Source: Hemerocallis citrina
Lineage: Eukaryota; Streptophyta; Magnoliopsida; Asparagales; Asphodelaceae
Length of the DNA: 64,000 nt
Assembly (NCBI GenBank): GCA_017893485.1
Contig: CM030360.1
Span: forward strand, 17,593,971-17,657,970
Direction of reading: 5' to 3'
A program made the position numbers and the translations under genes. Position 1 is the stretch's first letter, and every line of letters begins with the position of its first letter. The notes under the pieces were generated by a model, which did no database searches, had not been told where the DNA came from, and saw nothing but the letters and a program-made list of their open reading frames with translations. Positions 10,077 to 20,638 of this stretch are shown piece after piece.

Positions 10077-10081
10077 TTGTT

Positions 10082-11451
10082 CAAATTCACATTTTTTATT
10101 TTTAAATTTTTTAATCCTGTTCAAATTAACATGTTAATCCCTCAAAATAGCATATCTATATTTTACATATAAGTTCTTTATATTCTTTTATTAATTTTCT
10201 ATTGCTAACAAAAAAAAAAGCAGCAGAATTAATGATTACTTTAAATAGCTTATATAAAGTAACACCATTTTAAAGTTTGCGCAACTATCAAAGTAAAATA
10301 AGTTGAAATAATGACCATTTATCACAGAATCAAATAGTATCAAAAGCTGATTCCAATTAGAAGAAAACCACGAGCTAAGAATCCTGCAGATCACACCATT
10401 GAATTATACCAACATGACAATCAATAAGGTCTCAAATTCATTCCCTATTTCTCAAAGCAGAAAAATAGTTGATCTCTTGTGAGGCACCAAAGAGGGAGGA
10501 ATCTAATTAAGAATATAATAAATATGTAAAGGTGTTTAATCTAGGGAGCGTTTTGAAAGATGAGTAGGGTAAATCTTTCATTAGGATTGCGGTTGAAAGA
10601 ATATTGAGTGAATTGCGGCATGGATTAGGAAGATTATTAAAATAACATGACTTAAATATTTGTATCCATCAATCTTAAGATGAACGGTTATTAAAAAAAA
10701 GTAGCAAATGCTTCTCTATTTTGGGTGCATTTAAGAGGATCCAAATCCATCTAGAACTCAATATACTCTTGGAAAAACAATGAGATAACTAAATTTGTAA
10801 ATTATAATTATTGATTGATTATTGTTAATTTTGAACTACTCAGTCTTCTTATTATTTATGATCAAACTAGTCGTTATAGCCATAGTCACAAATTCAAGAT
10901 TCAGGAATAATTCAGCAAGATTTAATATTCAAAAAATCAGCAAAAATTCGATAAATTTTGAGAAAATAAACCCTCCAAAAGTTTGGAAAAAAGAAAATAC
11001 AAATTTTAATGCATCCTAGTACCCATCACCTATGCAAATATATATATTTCAATCAATAAATATGAAAAATAGTAACAAACTTAGAAGTTAATTTGTTTAA
11101 TACGCTAATTATTTGTGAATTATTCATGCTTTCGATAATAATTCAAGAAGTGCGTGATTAAACGCGAATTGGCGATTAAATTGCAAATTGATTTTATGGA
11201 TAAATTCTTCACGAATAATTCAAAAATCTGGTGAATTACTGGCGAACTTTGTTACTTACTGTGGTTATAGCTAATTATAACATAAGTTTTGATTTAATTA
11301 TTTTTATAAATAAATAAATTATTATTTAGGTTTATGTATCCTTAAGTAGTTTGTGGTGGGGGCTTATTGTTGACTCCTATAAAATTGATGTCAGTTATTG
11401 AGAATAAGATGAAAAAATGAGAAGAATAAGATTTGGTTCTCTTCCACCTAT
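10082..11451. other. AT-rich non-coding part of duplication copy A
   Basis: No gene was recognised. A 65-codon frame at 10822-11019 is present in both copies, but its composition is that of random AT-rich DNA. Between 11100 and 11260 short GTGAATTATT/ACGAATAATTC-like inverted motifs cluster. Confidence 0.5.
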
Positions 11452-11454
11452 TCA

Positions 11455-12576
11455 GAGCATCCACAATGGCAGTTGCTATATTTTGGCAAAATGAAAAGAA
11501 TAGGAATAGAACAGATTGCATCGTCTGCAATGGTCATTTCTCAAAATTTTCTTATTTCTTTCTGAGACGATACAAGATGTATCGTCACTTAAAAAAAAAG
11601 GAGTAAGACGAAACACCTTGTATCGTCCCTTTAAAATAATTTCGAAAACCTCCTGCGACGATACATGATGTAACGTCGGAACAAATTTTTTTTAGCGGGC
11701 CGAGACATGGTGTCTCGTCCGCAAAGAAGTATTTAAAAAAAAAAAATTTAAGTTGGAGGAGTTGTACAGACAAAGAAGTATACTTATGTTTATACTTATG
11801 TTGAGAGCAACTCCAAAGAGCTTGATGCCACTGTCAGTAGCCACTGGCTCTTCCTCTACTTCTTCGGTCATCTTCACGGACCTCGACGACGCAAAAGGCT
11901 TGTTGTTGTTGTAGTTGCACTGATCTTGATGAACAGTAGTGACATGGTTTGGGATGAAGTAGATGATGTCATTGTAGAGTTTCTTCATGTGGGTCAGCTC
12001 TGAAACCAGGACAGAGTTCTTCCTCTTCAACCTCTGGTTGTCCTCTGCAAGTTCTGAGAGGAAGTCATGGCTATGGCTAGCAGTGGAAGAAGTAGTAGGA
12101 GGAAGTGGAGGGTGAGGGAGTAGATGGTCATCATGGGAAGAAAAAGAAAAAAAAAAAAACCAAAACAAAAATAAAAGCATACCTCGGACGGGACATCATG
12201 TCCCGGCCGATCACAATTTGTGAACAACCGGGACATCATGTCCCGTTGGAGGTTAATGCCTTTATTTTTTAGATAATGGGAAGGACGATACATCTTGTAT
12301 CGTCCGACCCATTTAAAAAAAAAAAAATTAAAATTTTACGGGACGAGACAACTATTCCCGTCCGATTACAATAAAAAATAATTTAATCTTTGGAACGATG
12401 CATCATATTCCGTCCTCTATTTTCCTATATTCGCTTCTCCACTTCTCATATATGAGAAGTCACTGTTCACCTTTTGCTATTTTTTGAGAATATAGCAAAC
12501 GATTGCAGGGGTCAATTCTCAAATTTTTCTCAAATTATGAGAAAATAGAAATTATAGCAAACGACTGTGGATGCAC
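11455..12576. mobile_element. PIF/Harbinger-like element E1 with captured gene fragment
   Basis: The 1122-bp element has inverted ends (GAGCATCCACAATGG... and, read inward, GTGCATCCACAGTCG...). It is flanked by TCA at 11452-11454 and 12577-12579. Copy B has the uninterrupted site TATTCACAAAG at 57881-57891, so this is an insertion with a 3-bp target duplication. A 3-bp duplication and GAGCATC termini fit PIF/Harbinger-type MITEs. No transposase is present. Both sub-terminal regions hold imperfect palindromes such as GACGATACA...TGTATCGTC (11566-11586), CGGGACATCATGTCCCG (about 12229-12245) and GGACGATAC...GTATCGTCC (12281-12303). The centre carries an HSFB fragment. Confidence 0.8.
11800..12140 (-). 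pseudogene. Class B heat stress transcription factor fragment captured in E1
   Basis: The minus-strand frame contains, in order, an oligomerisation-type helix (LSELAEDNQRLKRK, then LVSELTHMKKLYNDIIYF, then NHV) and, about 40 residues later, KLFGVALN. The K/R-LFGV tetrapeptide is the repressor motif of plant class B heat-shock factors, and the helix is close to what I know of HSFB4/HSFB3. The DNA-binding domain is absent. The frame is open, but upstream it runs into poly-Phe from an A-rich tract and downstream into unrelated sequence. This is a captured exon piece, not a working gene. It could yield siRNA or a dominant-negative peptide, but nothing here shows that. Confidence 0.72.
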
Positions 12577-12579
12577 TCA

Positions 12580-13989
12580 CAAAGCAGTAATATCTTTTTT
12601 TTCACTTTATTGAAACATTCTAGCTTACATCTCAATGTCAACTCTCTCTGTGTGGTCGTGCATGCAAATGATACCAGTTACATCCATTGTATAAGTTGTC
12701 ATGGAGTCATGTACGTGGTTAGCAGTAAGTTCTTGTGCGACTACAAACATATCTCTGGACCAGTAAATTAACAATAATACTTTATTTAATTTAGTAAGTA
12801 ATTATATTTTTCTCCAGCTTATTGGACATGTATATTGCAAGCTAGTTTGCAATTGGGAGTCTCATATGATACGTACGTAGTTAAATAAATATAATATATT
12901 CTACTACTTTGAACTTGAAGTGTTGTGCTTACATAGCTAATGTGTGTCTGTGTGCGGGTGTGAGAGAGAGAGAGAGAGAGAGCTCACCAGCCATGCTACG
13001 AGAAAAGTACCTCCTTCTGGTTGCTGTGTGGAGAATCCGCTGCATGTTAAGGTCCTTTTATAGAACAATTATGTAGGAGTAGGACCCACTAATGTATGGA
13101 CTGTGTATGGTTGCCTAGAACTTTCATTGTCTGTAGACTGTATTGAACATTATTATAATTATTATTATCAAAAAATAATAATTATATATTCCAATTCTAT
13201 CACTATCAGGGAACGTTCATGCTTTTCACGAATGAGTTTATTCTCACGCTCTTCCTTTCATGCATGCAACTAGAAATAGAACGAGGCCTGGAGTAGATGG
13301 CGACAAAGAGGAGTGATAATAGAACGTGGCCTTCATGTATGCACCTAGAAATCTAAAAAGAATAACAGAAAAGAAAAAATTATAGTTTGGCCTCTTGTTT
13401 GATAACGGATTAATTTCCATACTTATTTAGGCTCAACCAATCAAAATCTTTCTTGGAATTGCTTATATCCTTGTATATTATTATAAAAACTAGAGTAAAA
13501 GTACTTTTATGGATGAAAACATTTCTCAATTAAAAGGTTGTATTTATAATGTTCATTTCAAATGCAAATTTTTCTGGATTTTTTTTAAATTTTTTAATCT
13601 TAAGATTTCTTATTTATTGTTTACTTAACTAGGAAGTTGCGAATATACCTGTTTAAAAAGGTATTTTAAATTTTTAGAATTAAATATTATACAAAATAAG
13701 ATATTATTGTATTTCTTTTTTTTATGTGATTTTCTCATTTTAAACATAATAACGTTGGTAGTTTTACTTTGGAATAGCTATCTTTCGAGTTTTTTGATGG
13801 TTTGATGTCTGGATATGCGGTGGTGTGGTGTGAACAAGTTTACTGGCTTTTATTTCAATGCAACTGGAGCTTATGAAGATGATGCCTGACTGATCGATAT
13901 GGTCTTCTAGTTCATACTACTAGTCATCAGTGTTTTTCTGTGTTTGCCTTCAAATTCTGTCATGTGTCTTTTCTTTTATACTTGTATCA
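12580..13989. other. Host-like unique sequence of duplication copy A
   Basis: The region holds a (GA)n microsatellite at 12961-12982 and a possible first exon (12988-13045). The rest is AT-rich with no recognised gene. A short sequence (ACTTTCATTGTCTGTAGAC and following bases) occurs here near 13120 and again near 14368, a local repeat on either side of the hAT MITE. The whole stretch is repeated at 57884-59279. Confidence 0.5.
12988..13045 (-). CDS. Possible first exon of an unidentified gene (copy A)
   Basis: On the minus strand an ATG at 13045-13043 opens a 19-codon, Arg-rich frame (MQRILHTATRRRYFSRSMAG) that ends at a consensus donor, GTGAGC. TATAAAAGG lies only about 8 bp upstream of the ATG, so the true start may be the second ATG, just before the donor. 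The short basic peptide looks like an organelle-targeting start. No downstream exon was found within this copy. The same structure is intact in copy B near 58288-58345. Confidence 0.25.
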
Positions 13990-14286
13990 TAGGGCTGCAA
14001 TCGAGCCGGACCGAGCCGAATACCTTCAGGCTCGAGCTTGGATCGTTAAGGAAACGAGCTCAGTTTTGAGCTCGAGCGCGGTTCGAGCCGAGCTTTGACA
14101 GAGCTTTGACCGTATTCGAGCCGAATAGCTCGCGAACTTAGCCTATAAAAAAAAACCCCACCCTCGGCTCGTTAAGGAAACGAGCTCAGTTTTGAGCTCG
14201 AGCTCATTTCGAGCTCGGTTCGAGCCGAGCTTTGATCGAGCTTTAACCGAGCTCGAGCCGAATAGCTCGATTCGTTTGCAGCCCTA
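13990..14286. mobile_element. hAT-like MITE, CGAGCC-rich (copy A)
   Basis: The element starts TAGGGCTGCAATCGAGCC and ends with the inverted TTCGTTTGCAGCCCTA. Its interior is dense in GAGCTCGAGC/CGAGCCGAGC words on both strands. It is homologous to 30875-31189, where an 8-bp target duplication supports hAT-type insertion. The same element is in copy B at 59280-59580. It has no coding capacity. Confidence 0.7.
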
Positions 14287-14559
14287 AGTCGTATGGTTTG
14301 TATAAACTCTTTCGTTTCTGATTGTTGTTCTGTTGCTTTAGTGTTGTTCTTTGTAAAACACCTAGCACTTTCATTGTCTGTAGACTGTATTGAACATTAT
14401 TTTTTAAAGTTTTTGGCTGGAGCTTGCTATATTCTTATTATCAAAAAATAATAATCATAATAACATTGCCAGTACAAATGTAAAATTTCGATGATAATTA
14501 AGAAGAAACACAAATATATATAGATCCATTATCTTTAGCTGGAGAAAACAAATCTTGAC

Positions 14560-15007
14560 GATTATATCACTATCAGAGAAGACAGAAGATGATCTTCCGT
14601 CTGTTAAAAAGTTGGAATTGTTTGGAATAAAAAATTCTGATAGATGAAAGATGATCTTACGGCTGAGTTGTTTAATTTTTTATTTTTTTTTAAAACACCC
14701 AGACAGAAGAAGATCTTCCGGCTGGGTGTGTTTTTTTAATAAAAAAAAATGAAATCCTCAGACGAAGGATCATCAACCGTCTGAACTTAATTTTTTTTTT
14801 TTTTTTAACGAAACTTGATCTTCCGTCCATTCAATTTATAATATTAAAAAAATTGGTTTTTTGGTTAGACGGATGATGTTATTCCGTCTTTATATTTTAC
14901 GATTTTTTTTTCCAAATTATAGCTTTAACTATAGTGGCGCAATCGATTCAATTCTAAAAGTAAAATTTCAAATACCTAAAATATAGAACGAACGATAGTG
15001 GATGCTC
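14560..15007. mobile_element. PIF/Harbinger-like element E2, left end unclear
   Basis: The right end reads GTGGATGCTC followed by TAA, as in its sister elements. Palindromes with a CAGA-GGAAGATC theme occur near 14580, 14702, 14759 and 14867. The matching left end (GAGCATCCAC) was not found, so the left limit is approximate and may be decayed. It is shared with copy B (about 59860-60299) and so predates the duplication. Confidence 0.5.
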
Positions 15008-15104
15008 TAATGGTTTTAATTTAGAATATCATAGAAACCAGTAATTCTAGCATACTACGAATGCACATCTAAAGAGTAACTTGTGAGAAACATCCATGTA
15101 TTAA

Positions 15105-15760
15105 GAGCATTCACAGTCCGTTTGAGGTAAAAAAAATGCATAAATACAAATTTTACCTTTCTATTTTGACGAAATGCTGCAGTCGTCAAAAAGGCAAAAA
15201 ATGCATATTTTCGTTAAAAATGAAACAGACGAAATATAAACATTTGTGATTAAAAAGATCAGTTATATAGTCAGAAAGTGAAAAAATATTAAAAAAATAT
15301 ACGAAATGAAACATGATGTTTCGTCCCAAAAGAAAAAAAATTGCAAAATAACCGGACGAAACATCACCGGAATAAGGAAGTTTTATTTGCAAAAAAAATT
15401 GCAAAAAAAATTTTAAAAAATAGTTTGTAAAACAAATTTGCAAAATTAATTTTTAAAATTAATTTTTAAAAAATTGGATTGGGATGTGGGACGAAGCATC
15501 ATTTTTCTTTTCTAGTTATTTTTTCTTTGTTTTTTAATCATTTTTGCTTCGAACGAAACATCATGTTTCGTCCAATTATTTAAAAGTTTATTTAAATAAT
15601 TCTGATGTTTCGCCGGCATAAAGTGCATTCTGCTATATCAATTGCTATTTTTACCTGTCTACTGTAGTAAAATGGTAAAAATATGACAAAATGCCTTACG
15701 AGTGTGTCGACCACAGTAAAATGCATAAAATGACATTTTACCTGACGACTGTGGGTGTTC
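15105..15760. mobile_element. PIF/Harbinger-like element E3
   Basis: The 656-bp element starts GAGCATTCACAGTC and ends GACTGTGGGTGTTC, flanked by TAA (15102-15104 and 15761-15763). Its palindromes use the arms GACGAAACA/TGTTTCGTC (about 15306-15325 and 15551-15573). Long A/T runs lie between them. It is also present in copy B at 60397-61098. No transposase was seen. Confidence 0.75.
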
Positions 15761-15763
15761 TAA

Positions 15764-15991
15764 GGAGTTAACGCAAATAATTTCCTACATTTTTGGTCAC
15801 TGAAAAATGTGAGCAAGTTACCTCACTCACCCACTTTTCAAAATATATATTAAACTAACCACTTCCAAAGTTATTTACCAAACTATTCCACTTATTGAAA
15901 TAATTTAAAATAAAATTTTACATACAACCCATTTCTCAAATCTAATTATTTCTTATTTAAACTGAAGAACATGCAAAAATAAAGCAACTAA
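15764..15991. other. AT-rich stretch between E3 and E4
   Basis: It contains words (TTTACCAAACTATTCCACTT and neighbours) resembling the ends of the Mutator-like element at 31202-33051, so it may be a relic of that family. It has no gene. Confidence 0.35.
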
Positions 15992-16753
15992 GAGCATCCA
16001 CAGTCGTTTGCTTATTGGCCATTTTTGCCATTTTTTCGATACTGTAGCGCACACACTCGTTCGCTATTTTGCCATTTTTTGGCAAAAGCGCTACAGTAGA
16101 AAGGGAGAAATAGCAACCGAAATAGCAAAATGCATATTATAGCATGTTTCGTATGGATTATTTAATTATTATTTCAATTGATCGGACGAAACATCACGAA
16201 GTAAAAAAAAAACTGAATAAAATAACCTTTAAACGTGGGAATGAACATGATGTTTCGTCCCAATTTGAGACGAAACATCATGCTTCGTCCCAATCCAAAT
16301 TTTAAAAAAAAATTAAATTTTAAATTTTTTTTGCAATTATCTAAATTGATTTTGCAAATTTTTAAATTGTTTTTGCAAAAAAAAATTACAAATTGTTTAA
16401 AAAATTCTTTTTGCAATTTTTTTTTAAAAAAAATCCCGGAAAATCCGGACGAAGCACCATGCTTCGTCCAGAATCTGGGCATTTTTTGGAACTTTTTGTA
16501 ATATTTTAAATTGTTTTTGCAAATTTTTTAATTTATTTTACAATTTTTTAAATTGTAAAAACAAATTTTTTTTTGCAAAAAAAATCTTTATTTTTTTCCA
16601 CTTTTTGGGACGAAACATCATGTTTCGTTCCGCCATTTCTTTTTTAACGAACTTATGCATTTTTTTGCCAATCGACGGCTGCAGCGTTTCGTCGAATTGG
16701 ATGGGCAAAAAATGCATTTTGCCATTTTTCACATTCAACGACTGTGGATGCTC
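15992..16753. mobile_element. PIF/Harbinger-like element E4, copy A only
   Basis: The 762-bp element runs from GAGCATCCACAGTCG to CGACTGTGGATGCTC, perfect inverted ends over 15 bp, flanked by TAA on both sides. Copy B has the empty site GCAGCTAAGACC at 61366-61377. It contains palindromes of the GACGAAACATCATGTTTCGTC type, and a variant with GAAGCA/TGCTTC arms near 16449-16469 in which both arms changed together. It is non-autonomous. Confidence 0.85.
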
Positions 16754-16931
16754 TAAGACCTTTCAAAAGTTAAAATAAGACAAGCTGATAAAAGATAACA
16801 AAAAGTAAACATATAACTGATAAGTAAATATCAAAATATTTAGTAATAACAAGTAGAATAACTGAAAAGTTGCCTAAAGAAATACAAAAAAATAGCATAC
16901 AAGATATTAGATTATAGAAACGAAGAAGTAA

Positions 16932-17699
16932 GAGCATATGTGGTCGTTCCTTTTTTCCCAAAATTTGGAAAATGTAGGGAACGACACGCTGTAGTCGTTC
17001 CCTATATCTCCAAAATTTGGAAAATAAATGCTACAGCAACCGTCTATATTTGAGAGAAGATATAGGAAATCCTCAAATATAGAAATCGCACGATCATCTT
17101 GCGTCCATTCTAAAAAAATTGTCCCAGACACAAGATGATTTTGCGTTCGAAGAATAATTAAAAAAAAAAAAAAAAACGGTCAGACGCAAGATGATCTTAC
17201 GTGGGATCAAATTTTTTTTCTAAAAAATGTGTTAGACGCAAAATCATTTTGCGTATGACCAAAAAAAAAATTCGGCTGAATCAATCGAACGCAAGAACAT
17301 CTTCCGTCCGATCGATATTATAAAAAAAATGGAAAAAAACCAAGGACGCAACATCATGTTGTGTCCCAAAAAATTTCCCCCAATTTGGTCAATTTAATTT
17401 CTATGGATTATACCCTATAGGATTATCTATGCATAAAAGTTAATTTGAAATTGGTTTGATTATTTGATCAAGGGATGAGATGGAATGGGCTTATAAGAAT
17501 TATTATGTGTTAGTATGTATACAATTTTTTTTATATAAATGTTTTGGATTTTTTTTTAACCAATGGCTGAGATTAAAAAATAAAACGATCATCTACCGTT
17601 GAACCAAATTTTGGGTTTCAACGACTATAACCCAACTCAAAATTCCTATTTCTAAAGGCCAAAATTTGAAAATTTTTAGTCTAACGACTACAGATGCTC
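16932..17699. mobile_element. PIF/Harbinger-like element E5
   Basis: The 768-bp element starts GAGCATATGTGGTCG and ends CGACTACAGATGCTC, flanked by TAA. Palindromes here use the theme ACGCAAGATGATCTTGCGT (near 17085, 17126, 17182, 17235 and 17287), ending with an ACGCAACATCATGTTGTGT variant near 17341. It is nested in or beside A-rich sequence of caulimovirid character and is present in both duplicate copies. Confidence 0.75.
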
Positions 17700-19153
17700 T
17701 AAGTTGGTATGACCAACACCTAATAACACACAAGATATTAAAGTATAAGAATTAAGTTGGTATGGAAAATATTTCAAAAGTAGAACCATCAATATATAAA
17801 TTAACTTCAAAATTAGGATTAGAAATTAATATGATAAATATCCAAGAATTAGAGAAAAATTACAATGGCCCAGAAAATTGTAAGAGATATAAGTGAAGAA
17901 TTAAAATTATAAATAAGAATATAAAATAATTAAGTAGATATATAACAGATGACACTGAGGAATAATTAGACATAACATACGAAGTTATAAAAGAGTTAAA
18001 AGCTATAACAAAACATAATATAAATATTTTAGAAATCGAAGATTTAATGACAATTTTAATTAAGAGAAAGTAGAAAGGTCCTTAAGGAATCTAAAATAAC
18101 AAACGAAGAAAAAAAAAGAGGATTAAGAAGAAGACAATACTATAACAAAACCTAAAGAAAATACAACTAATATGTACGAATATTTAAAACCACCACCTAA
18201 TAAAAGACCTTATCCTAGTCATATACCATGGAAATGCCAAAGTAGAGAAAGCAATCATTCGGGGAAAAAAGGAAAAAAAATCACAAGATATGAACCCACA
18301 GAACATTACAAAAAAGAAATAGCAGAAAATGGAGAATGACTAGATTTAGACTATGTAAAAGATGTAGATAGAACAATAAAAGAATGAGTAAAATCATCCT
18401 TAATAGTAGGGTTTAAACAAAATCACTTAGGAAATACATTCGAAAAATTTATAGGAGTAACCTTCATAGGAGTAGTAACAAAATGGTGGAATAAACTAAC
18501 AAAAGAAGAGAGAAATAAGATCAGAAAATCAAGACCAGTTGATGACAAATGAACATAAGAATACTCAGCACAACAAATCTTAGAACTAAAAGAAATAATT
18601 ACAAATTATGATATAACAATAAGAACAGAATTTAGTGTCTATATAGAAAAAACCAAGATGGGGACTAAGGAATCTAGAAATATGTAACATGTGTTATTTT
18701 GACAATTACACTTGTGAATACAGAGAATATTTCCAAGAAGCTATTTCACAAAAGAAGAAAAGATTCCAATCTTAAACTCATTTTTCCTAAAACTAAAAAA
18801 TCCCTGAAGTATAAACCTATACAGAGCATACATAAATGAGAAAGTGAATCCAGAAATAAATATTTTAGGATATAGAACACAATTTGTAAATGATTATAGG
18901 CATAAAGTATGCCAAGAAGGTAGACCAGCTATAAAATACTATAGAACATATCAATAAAGAATGTGTTGTGAAGATGCAAAACCTAATCATTGGGGTTGTT
19001 ATAATAGATATAATTATACAAAAAGACGTAAAAGCAAAATGCACAAATATAAACCAAAATATAGAAAAACATTTATGAAATATAGAAAACCCTATAAAAA
19101 GTAATTAATGGAAAAAAAAATAAAGATAAAAAATATCCGAAAATCCAAGAAAA

Positions 19154-19201
19154 TGTAATTGTTATATATGTGGAGAAATACGACATATATCACCAAACTG
19201 T
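19154..19201 (+). pseudogene. CCHC zinc knuckle of the caulimovirid coat protein (copy A)
   Basis: The translation shows C-x2-C-x4-H-x4-C within CYICGEIRHISPNC, preceded by a Lys/Tyr-rich basic tail. Such a knuckle at the coat protein C-terminus is typical of caulimovirids. It is identical in copy B at 63763-63810. Confidence 0.7.
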
Positions 19202-19481
19202 CCTATAAAAATGAAGAAAGAAAATGTAATATACATAGAGAAGAAACTGAATAAATGTATTACATAAACTATGAACTCATAGAATATGAAGAATAATGGT
19301 CAGAAAGAAGTGAAAATTAGACAATAAAGGTAATGGAAAAAGATAGTGGAAGCAGTGAGAATGAAATAGAAGAATATGAAATAAATATGATAACAGCTAT
19401 AATATAAATACAGATAACTTTGAAATAAAACAACTATCTTGAAAAATTATAAGATACAAACTAGCTAGAGAAAATTCTGAA

Positions 19482-19691
19482 ATGACCATACCAAATTATA
19501 TAGAATTTGACTTTAACAAAGTAAAAGAAATTTCAAAAGGAAAAACAACACAAATAATGTTTGTCATAAGATCACTATTAATAAGAAATAAACAACATGC
19601 GTTAGAACTAATACCAATAATAAATACATTAGATAATCAAAATAATAATCAATTTAAGATAGAAATAGAATACTATGACAATGGTGAATAA
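19482..19691 (+). pseudogene. Open segment between knuckle and protease (copy A)
   Basis: This is one of the longest uninterrupted pieces of the decayed polyprotein, 69 codons ending at TAA. It lies immediately before the protease-like motif at about 19703. No motif is recognised in it. Confidence 0.4.
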
Positions 19692-20638
19692 AACAAACAA
19701 ATAGCTCTTGTGGATACAAGAGCCAAATTCACATATTAAACAAACAAATATAAAAACAACGGAATTAATACCATTAGAAAACTCATATTACTATTTGGAC
19801 TACTATAACAATAAACATCCAATTGTCCATAAAATAATATTACTACTAAAAAAAATGGCAGAAATGAAAAACTATTATATCTACATGTAGATCTAGAACA
19901 CAATGTTAATGAGATGCTATTAGGAAGTGACTTCATTACAACTGTACAACCATATTAAATACAAGAAAAAATAAAAATAATCGTAAATAATAAAAATATA
20001 GTAATAAATAGCATATTTCCCAGATGAATCAATTACGAGCAACAAAAAATACATTATAGATGCTAACAGAATTTGCTTACGAATGATATAAATCAAGAAA
20101 CTACCACAGTTTGATAGACATTGGAGTAAGAACAAGCTTACGCAGTGAAAACATATTACATAAATGGAAATAAGATGGAAATAATAAAAAAGCAATAACT
20201 AGATTGACATGAAAAATCATTATACTTGACAAATACAAACAAAATATTACGATACAAGTAAGAAATTACGTCATAAATATACCATTAATATACCAATTTG
20301 ATGACATGAATGATGATGTGTTATTAGGGAACAACTTTTTACACAATATTATCCTATGACTATATCACAGAGAACTGTTATATTCACAACTTCTTGTAAA
20401 CACCAAGTAGTAGCAATTAGAATAACACAACCTTATACTAGAACAGACTTACCACGCATTAGATTTTCTTCAACCAAGCATGGTGAACATCAGTATTTGC
20501 CAAATAAAATAAAATACAGCAAGTCCATGAAATAATTACACAGTAAATTTTACAAAAAAGAAAGAGAACCTGCGTGGAGAAGACCATTTAGCAAAATGGC
20601 ACTTAAGTAAACCCACAGCTCATATAGAGCTAATAGAT

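Larger units (their letters stand above)
1..10081 (-). mobile_element. Ty3/Gypsy Tat-type LTR retrotransposon, 3' end outside window
   Basis: Read on the minus strand the order is LTR (10076-9486), primer binding site, gag-protease, pol, and then a region whose genes run antisense. The 3' LTR must lie left of position 1. A second RNase H after the usual RT-RNase H, and antisense ORFs between pol and the 3' LTR, are known traits of the Tat lineage (Ogre/Retand/TatI-like). The right target duplication is TTGTT at 10077-10081. The same TTGTT begins the matching sequence at 56510 in the other duplicate copy, which has no element there. Pol is uninterrupted, so the insertion looks young. Confidence 0.85.
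10077..19391 (+). repeat. Segmental duplication, copy A
   Basis: This segment matches 56510-64000 base for base over long stretches, in the same orientation and about 46 kb apart; differences by eye are a few per hundred bases. Copy A is longer because it contains two extra elements (11455-12576 and 15992-16753). Small indels include an extra 11 bp near 12832. The left limit is masked by the Tat insertion at 10077. The right limit is not known because copy B runs off the window. Confidence 0.93.

Noticed and set aside
15186..16738. Phe/Lys/Asn-rich frames in E3 and E4
   Set aside because: They come from poly-A/T runs and the palindromes of the MITEs and are not retained as frames between copies.
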